Shown: piece after piece, positions 60,260 through 64,000 of the stretch
How the letters are laid out: each line of letters opens with the position of its first letter
How positions within the stretch are numbered: the first letter of the stretch is position 1
Source of the DNA: Voacanga thouarsii
Lineage: Eukaryota > Streptophyta > Magnoliopsida > Gentianales > Apocynaceae
DNA length: 64,000 nt
Assembly (NCBI GenBank): GCA_026120185.1
Contig: JANUWF010001217.1
Location: 3,766,001 to 3,830,000, forward strand
Direction: 5' to 3'
The notes under the pieces: generated by a model
What the model saw: only the letters and a program-made list of their open reading frames with translations
The model's database searches: none
What the model was told of the DNA's origin: nothing
Program-made: the position numbers and the translations under genes

Positions 60260-63200
60260 ATGAAGAACCCCACAGGTAATGTTTTCTATCTAGAGTCTAT
60301 ATCAATGGTTAGATTAATTTCCACTTGGATTGTTGATTCAGGAGCCACTGATCAAATCTGTAACTCCTTACAGGGGTTTAGAAAGATTAGAAGACTCGAG
60401 AATGGCGAACATAGACTACGTGCGGGAAATGGAGCACAAGTTTGGGCCCTTGCAGTGGGAGAGCTAGATCTTATTTTTTATTGTAATAGAATAGTGGTTT
60501 TGAAAGATATTTTATATGTACCTGGATTTTGACAGAATTTGATTTAGGTTGCAAAACTAATAAATCAAGGATATTCTGTATCTTTCTATTCTGGTATTTC
60601 TATCAGTAGAGATGGAGAAATTTTATGTACTGGGCACATGTATGAAAACCTATTTTTCTTAAACCCTATTAACAATCAATTAAATAACACTTAATCTGAA
60701 CCTTTAATAAGGAATAGAAAAACAATGTCAATGACTCTTATTTTTGGTATCTAAGGTTGGGTCATATAAACTCAACCAAGATTCAGAGGTTAATCCACGA
60801 TGAGCCTTTGGGCTCATTGAGGTTGAAAAATTGGCCTCAATGTGAGTCCTACCTGATGGGAAAGATGACCAAAAGGTCATTTACCTCTAAGAAGGATAGA
60901 GCCAAAGAGGTATTGAGTCTTGTTCACACTGACATATGTGGTCCCTTGTCTACACCAGCTATAGGGGGTTTTGAGTACTTCATCACTTTCATGGATGATT
61001 GTACAAGGTTTAGTTACATTTACCTGATGAGACACAAGTCTGACTCTTTTGATAAGTTCAAGAATTTTAAGTCTGAGGTGGAGCGTCAGATAGGTAAATT
61101 GATTAAAACCTTACGATCGGATCGTGGTGGAAAGTACCTCCTTGGTGAATTCAAGGACTACATTATACATCATGAGATAGTATCCAAACTCTCTGCGCCG
61201 GAGACGCCCCAGTAGAACGGAGTAACTGAGAGAAGGAACAAGACATTGATGAAAATGGTCCGAAGCATGATGTCTCATGCTACTCTACCAATGTCTTTTT
61301 GGGGATATGCCCTGGAAATAGCGGCATACATTCTGAACTTGGTGCCTTCCAAGTCAGTACCTATGGCTTCTTATGAGATGTGGATCGTGCGTAAGCCAAG
61401 TTTGAATTATCTCAGGATATGGGATTGTCCAACTTATGTACTGGTCAATGGAGATAAGTTGGAACCAAGATCAGAATTATGCTATTTTGTTGAGTATCTA
61501 AAAGGGACAAATGGTGGTTACTTTTATTATCCTAAGGACCAAAAAGTACTGGTTAGTACCAATACTAGATACTTAGAGGATGATCAGAGTACCTCCACTA
61601 AAGGTTTAACTAGGTTGGAATTGGAGAAGAAGTTATCTTCATAATCAACTTTTTTTGACCTGATTATGGAACGAAAAGAGGCATAGCCTCAAGAGCCTAT
61701 ACAATTGGAGCCTCGTCGTAGTAGGAGAGTGTCTAGGGTTCCAGAGAGTTGGACTGGAGAAGCTTTCGAGCTAGTCTCCGACTATCAGGAACAAGACCCC
61801 ACTAGATACGAGGAGGCTATTGCTGATGCCGATGCAAATATATGGCATGATGTAATGAAAGTCGAGATTGAGTTTATGTACCTCAATCAGGTGTGGGATC
61901 TTGTAGCTTCACCTGAAGGGATAAAACCCATTGGGTGTAAGTGGGTATACAAGAGAAATAGGGGAGTAGATGGGAAGGTGGAAACCTTTAAAGTTAGGCT
62001 TACCTTCAAAGTTAGGCTTGTGGCGAAAAGGTATACTCAGAAAGAGGGAATCGATTATGAGGAAACCTTTTCCCTGGTAGCTATGCTTAAGTCCATCCGT
62101 ATCCTCCTTGCCATCGCATGTCATTATGACTACGAGATATGGCAAATGGATGTCAAGACGGCATTTTTAAATGGCCATCTTAGCGAAGACATCTATATGT
62201 CCCAACCGAAAGGCTTTATTACTGAAGACCAAGAACATATGGTTTGCAAACTTAAGAAGTCCATTTATGGACTTAAGCAAGCATCGAGAGTATGGGACAT
62301 TCGATTTGATGAGACTGTAAAGTCTTATGGATTTATTCAAAACGAGGATAAACCATACGTGTACAGAAAATTTAAAGGCATTAATGTGATTTTTCTTGTC
62401 TTGTATGTAGATGACATTCTACTTATTGGAAATGATGTAGGGTCATTGTCATCTACAAAGGTTTGACTATCTTGTCAATTCAATATGAAGGACTTGGGAG
62501 AAGCTAGCTACATTCTCGGGACTAGACTTCTTATAAATAGGAAGTAGAGAATGTTAAAATTATCTCAAGCGGCATATATTGACAAGATGCTGGCCAGGTA
62601 TAGCATGTACTTATGCAAAGGAGCTTTAATTCTTTGCAGACATGAGTTGTCATTTTCTTCAAGGAACTGTCCTAAATCTCAAGAAAAAAATGATAGAATG
62701 AGTAGGATTCCTTACGTTTCGGCTGTGGGAAGTCTCATATACGCCATGCTGTGTACTAGGCCAGAGGCCAGATATCTGTTTTGCCGTAGGCTTAGTTAGT
62801 AGATATCAGTCAAACCCTGGGGAGGTTCATTGGCAAGCTGTAAAGCATATTCTCAAGTACCTCAAGGGAACGAGAGATTATATACTGATTTATAGGGCTG
62901 ATGACTTAGTTTCTATTGGATACACAGACTCAGACTTCTAAGCGAATAAGGATGAGAGAAAATCCACTAGTAGATATATCTTCACCTTGTCTGGAGGAGT
63001 TATTTCATGGAGGAGTATCAAGTAATCTTGCATTGCTGATTCAACTATAGAAGCTGAGTATGTGGCAGGTTCGGAGGCATCCAAGGAAGCAGTTTGGCTC
63101 CGGAAGTTCCTTTCAGAACTTGGAGTCGTGCCACACATGGATAGGTTGATTGTGATGTATTGCGATAACACTGGAGCAGTATTATAATCTAAAGAACCCA

Positions 63201-63395
63201 AAAACCACAAAAATGGGAAGCATATCGAGAAGAAGTACCACCTGATCCGGGATTTCATCCAGAGACGGAAAGTCATGGTGGAACAGATTGCCTCCGAGAA
63301 TAATCTAGCTGATCCATTCACCAAGCTTTTGGCTGAAAGAGTCTTCAAGAGACATTTAGACGTCATATGGGTGGGCACAGACGAACTTATATAGT
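60260..63395 (+). pseudogene. Copia B pol: protease, integrase, RT, RNase H, with stops
   Basis: In order: aspartic protease WIVDSGATDQICNS (60329-60370); GAG-pre-integrase LRLGHINSTKIQRL (60753-60795); integrase core HTDICGPLSTPAIGGFEYF (60922-60980), MDDCTRFSY (60990-61017) and LRSDRGGKYLLGEF (61113-61155) with the D and E-type positions mostly kept (the usual GGEY reads GGKY); a stop at 61213 and GVTERRNKTLMKMVRSMM (61220-61275). RT follows with LNQVWDLVASPEGIKPIGCK (61882-61941), QMDVKTAFLNGHLSEDIYM (62143-62199) and YVDDILLIGND (62404-62436). RNase H follows with EAEYVAGSEASKEAVW (63050-63097) and LADPFTKLLAERV (63307-63345). Stops or shifts occur at about 60532, 61213, 61644, 62463 and 62799. 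An 18-bp tandem duplication lies in RT at 61985-62020. Confidence 0.9.
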
Positions 63396-63401
63396 CTTAG
63401 A

Positions 63402-63416
63402 GTGCAAGTGGGAGAT
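63402..63416 (+). other. Polypurine tract of copia B
   Basis: GTGCAAGTGGGAGAT directly before the 3' LTR; a standard copia plus-strand primer. Confidence 0.8.
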
Positions 63417-64000
63417 TGTTGAAAAATATGTCCTCTTAGACTAGATTTCTGATGTAAAAATCGAATGTTTTAATAAAAGAATTTTTTTTGTGAATTTATA
63501 TTTTATTTGTGCACAATTATATTTGAAAAAGACCCATTATGCTTAAGTAAGTGGTCCATGTGAATGGAGGTCATTCATAGTAAGGTATGGATCACGGGTT
63601 ACTTAACACATAAATATTCGTTCTTAACTGATTGATGAGAATGGGAATCTCATCATGTTTAGATTATTATTTTGTGAATTCCAAATGGAGAATGGCTTAC
63701 ATTTAGCCAATGAGTAGTCCACTCACTTCATGACATAAGCGTATTTCGAATACGTAGAACAGGACCTGTAATAGTGGTTTCTGAAAGTACTAAATGGTAG
63801 AAACTTAGACTACTACCACTACGGCGTTGACTAGTACTCTATGACTTAAGTATCAGTTGGTGGTCTGACAAAGTTGGAAGCGTGTACTTTGATATGCTAT
63901 AATTGATGTTCTATCGTAGGGCTAATATACTTGCATATTGGGTATGCGTGACTAGTTAGTTATAACAGACTTGTACAAGATAATTTCTATACTATATCGC
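63417..64000 (+). repeat. 3' LTR of copia B, cut by the window end
   Basis: Begins TGTTGAAAAATATG and follows the 5' LTR for the 584 bases visible, with one deletion of about 17 bases near 63488. Confidence 0.9.

Larger units (their letters stand above)
56054..64000 (+). mobile_element. Ty1/copia element B, nearly complete, running out of the window
   Basis: 5' LTR (56054-57848), primer site (57851-57862), leader, gag (about 59490-60254), pol (60260-63395), polypurine tract (63402-63416) and 3' LTR from 63417 to the window end. The two LTRs begin TGTTGGGAGATATGCCC and TGTTGAAAAATATGTCC. They differ at about one base in 12 over the part visible, so the insertion is not recent. It interrupts the gypsy RT directly upstream of its YIDD motif. 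The last five bases before it are gtctt, which should recur after the 3' LTR if the ends are intact. Confidence 0.93.

Noticed and set aside
62938..63378. 146-residue minus-strand frame
   Set aside because: It is the antisense shadow of the copia B RNase H. The same antisense pattern appears at 22917-23020 for the same reason.
1..64000. CRISPR arrays, bacterial operons, tRNA or rRNA genes
   Set aside because: The direct repeats seen are long, irregular and AT-rich. No cloverleaf or rRNA motif was found, and gene structure and elements are those of a plant nuclear genome.

Overview
The window looks like nuclear DNA of a dicot plant. It is AT-rich and intron-bearing. It holds one coiled-coil NB-ARC-LRR resistance gene with a plant gene structure. 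Everything else of substance is plant-type transposable element sequence: Ty1/copia with initiator-tRNA-Met primer sites, Ty3/gypsy, Mutator-like, hAT-like and a TRIM. The NLR resembles the late-blight R1-type group best known from asterids, so an asterid is my tentative guess. I see no bacterial, organellar, rRNA or tRNA genes.

Layout. 1-5 kb: low-complexity DNA with several direct and tandem repeat families and one broken, unrecognised reading frame. 6.18-7.65 kb: a Pack-MULE-like element with ~190-bp terminal inverted repeats and a near-perfect 9-bp target duplication, carrying a decayed copy of an SRC2-like C2-domain gene. 7.65-11.69 kb: AT-rich intergenic DNA. 11.69-16.34 kb: the only apparently intact host gene, a two-exon CC-NB-ARC-LRR of about 880 residues. 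16.3-19.4 kb: its 3' flank and simple repeats.

19.4-33 kb is a nest of retrotransposon relics. A first copia pol relic (minus) is followed by a second copia relic (minus, 3' LTR, pol, and a gag piece at 32.4-32.9 kb). This second relic is split by LTR fragments of another copia family (here LTR-A, plus). One of these fragments is split in turn by a non-autonomous gypsy-like element (26,572-31,826) with 1.4-kb LTRs and a recognisable 5-bp target duplication. 33.85-47.0 kb appears to be one Mutator-like element with ~210-bp inverted ends. It contains a GRF zinc-finger gene fragment, a hAT-type MITE, a decayed MULE transposase C-terminus (SWIM finger plus zinc knuckle) and a nested 8.7-kb copia element of family LTR-A (37,226-~45,922).

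47-49 kb is AT-rich DNA without clear genes. 49.9-56.05 kb is a Ty3/gypsy element, probably Tat-like. Its pol lies on the minus strand, with an antisense, broken plant-mobile-domain reading frame beyond the pol 3' end. A 535-bp TRIM sits in its integrase, and a copia element (56,054 to the window end) interrupts its reverse transcriptase. That last element has a 1.8-kb 5' LTR, primer site, gag-pol with several stops, polypurine tract and the start of its 3' LTR.

Functionally, one candidate immune receptor gene sits beside a heterochromatin-like pile of nested, mostly dead transposons. Element boundaries and target duplications were read by eye. Family names rest on motifs and not on database searches.
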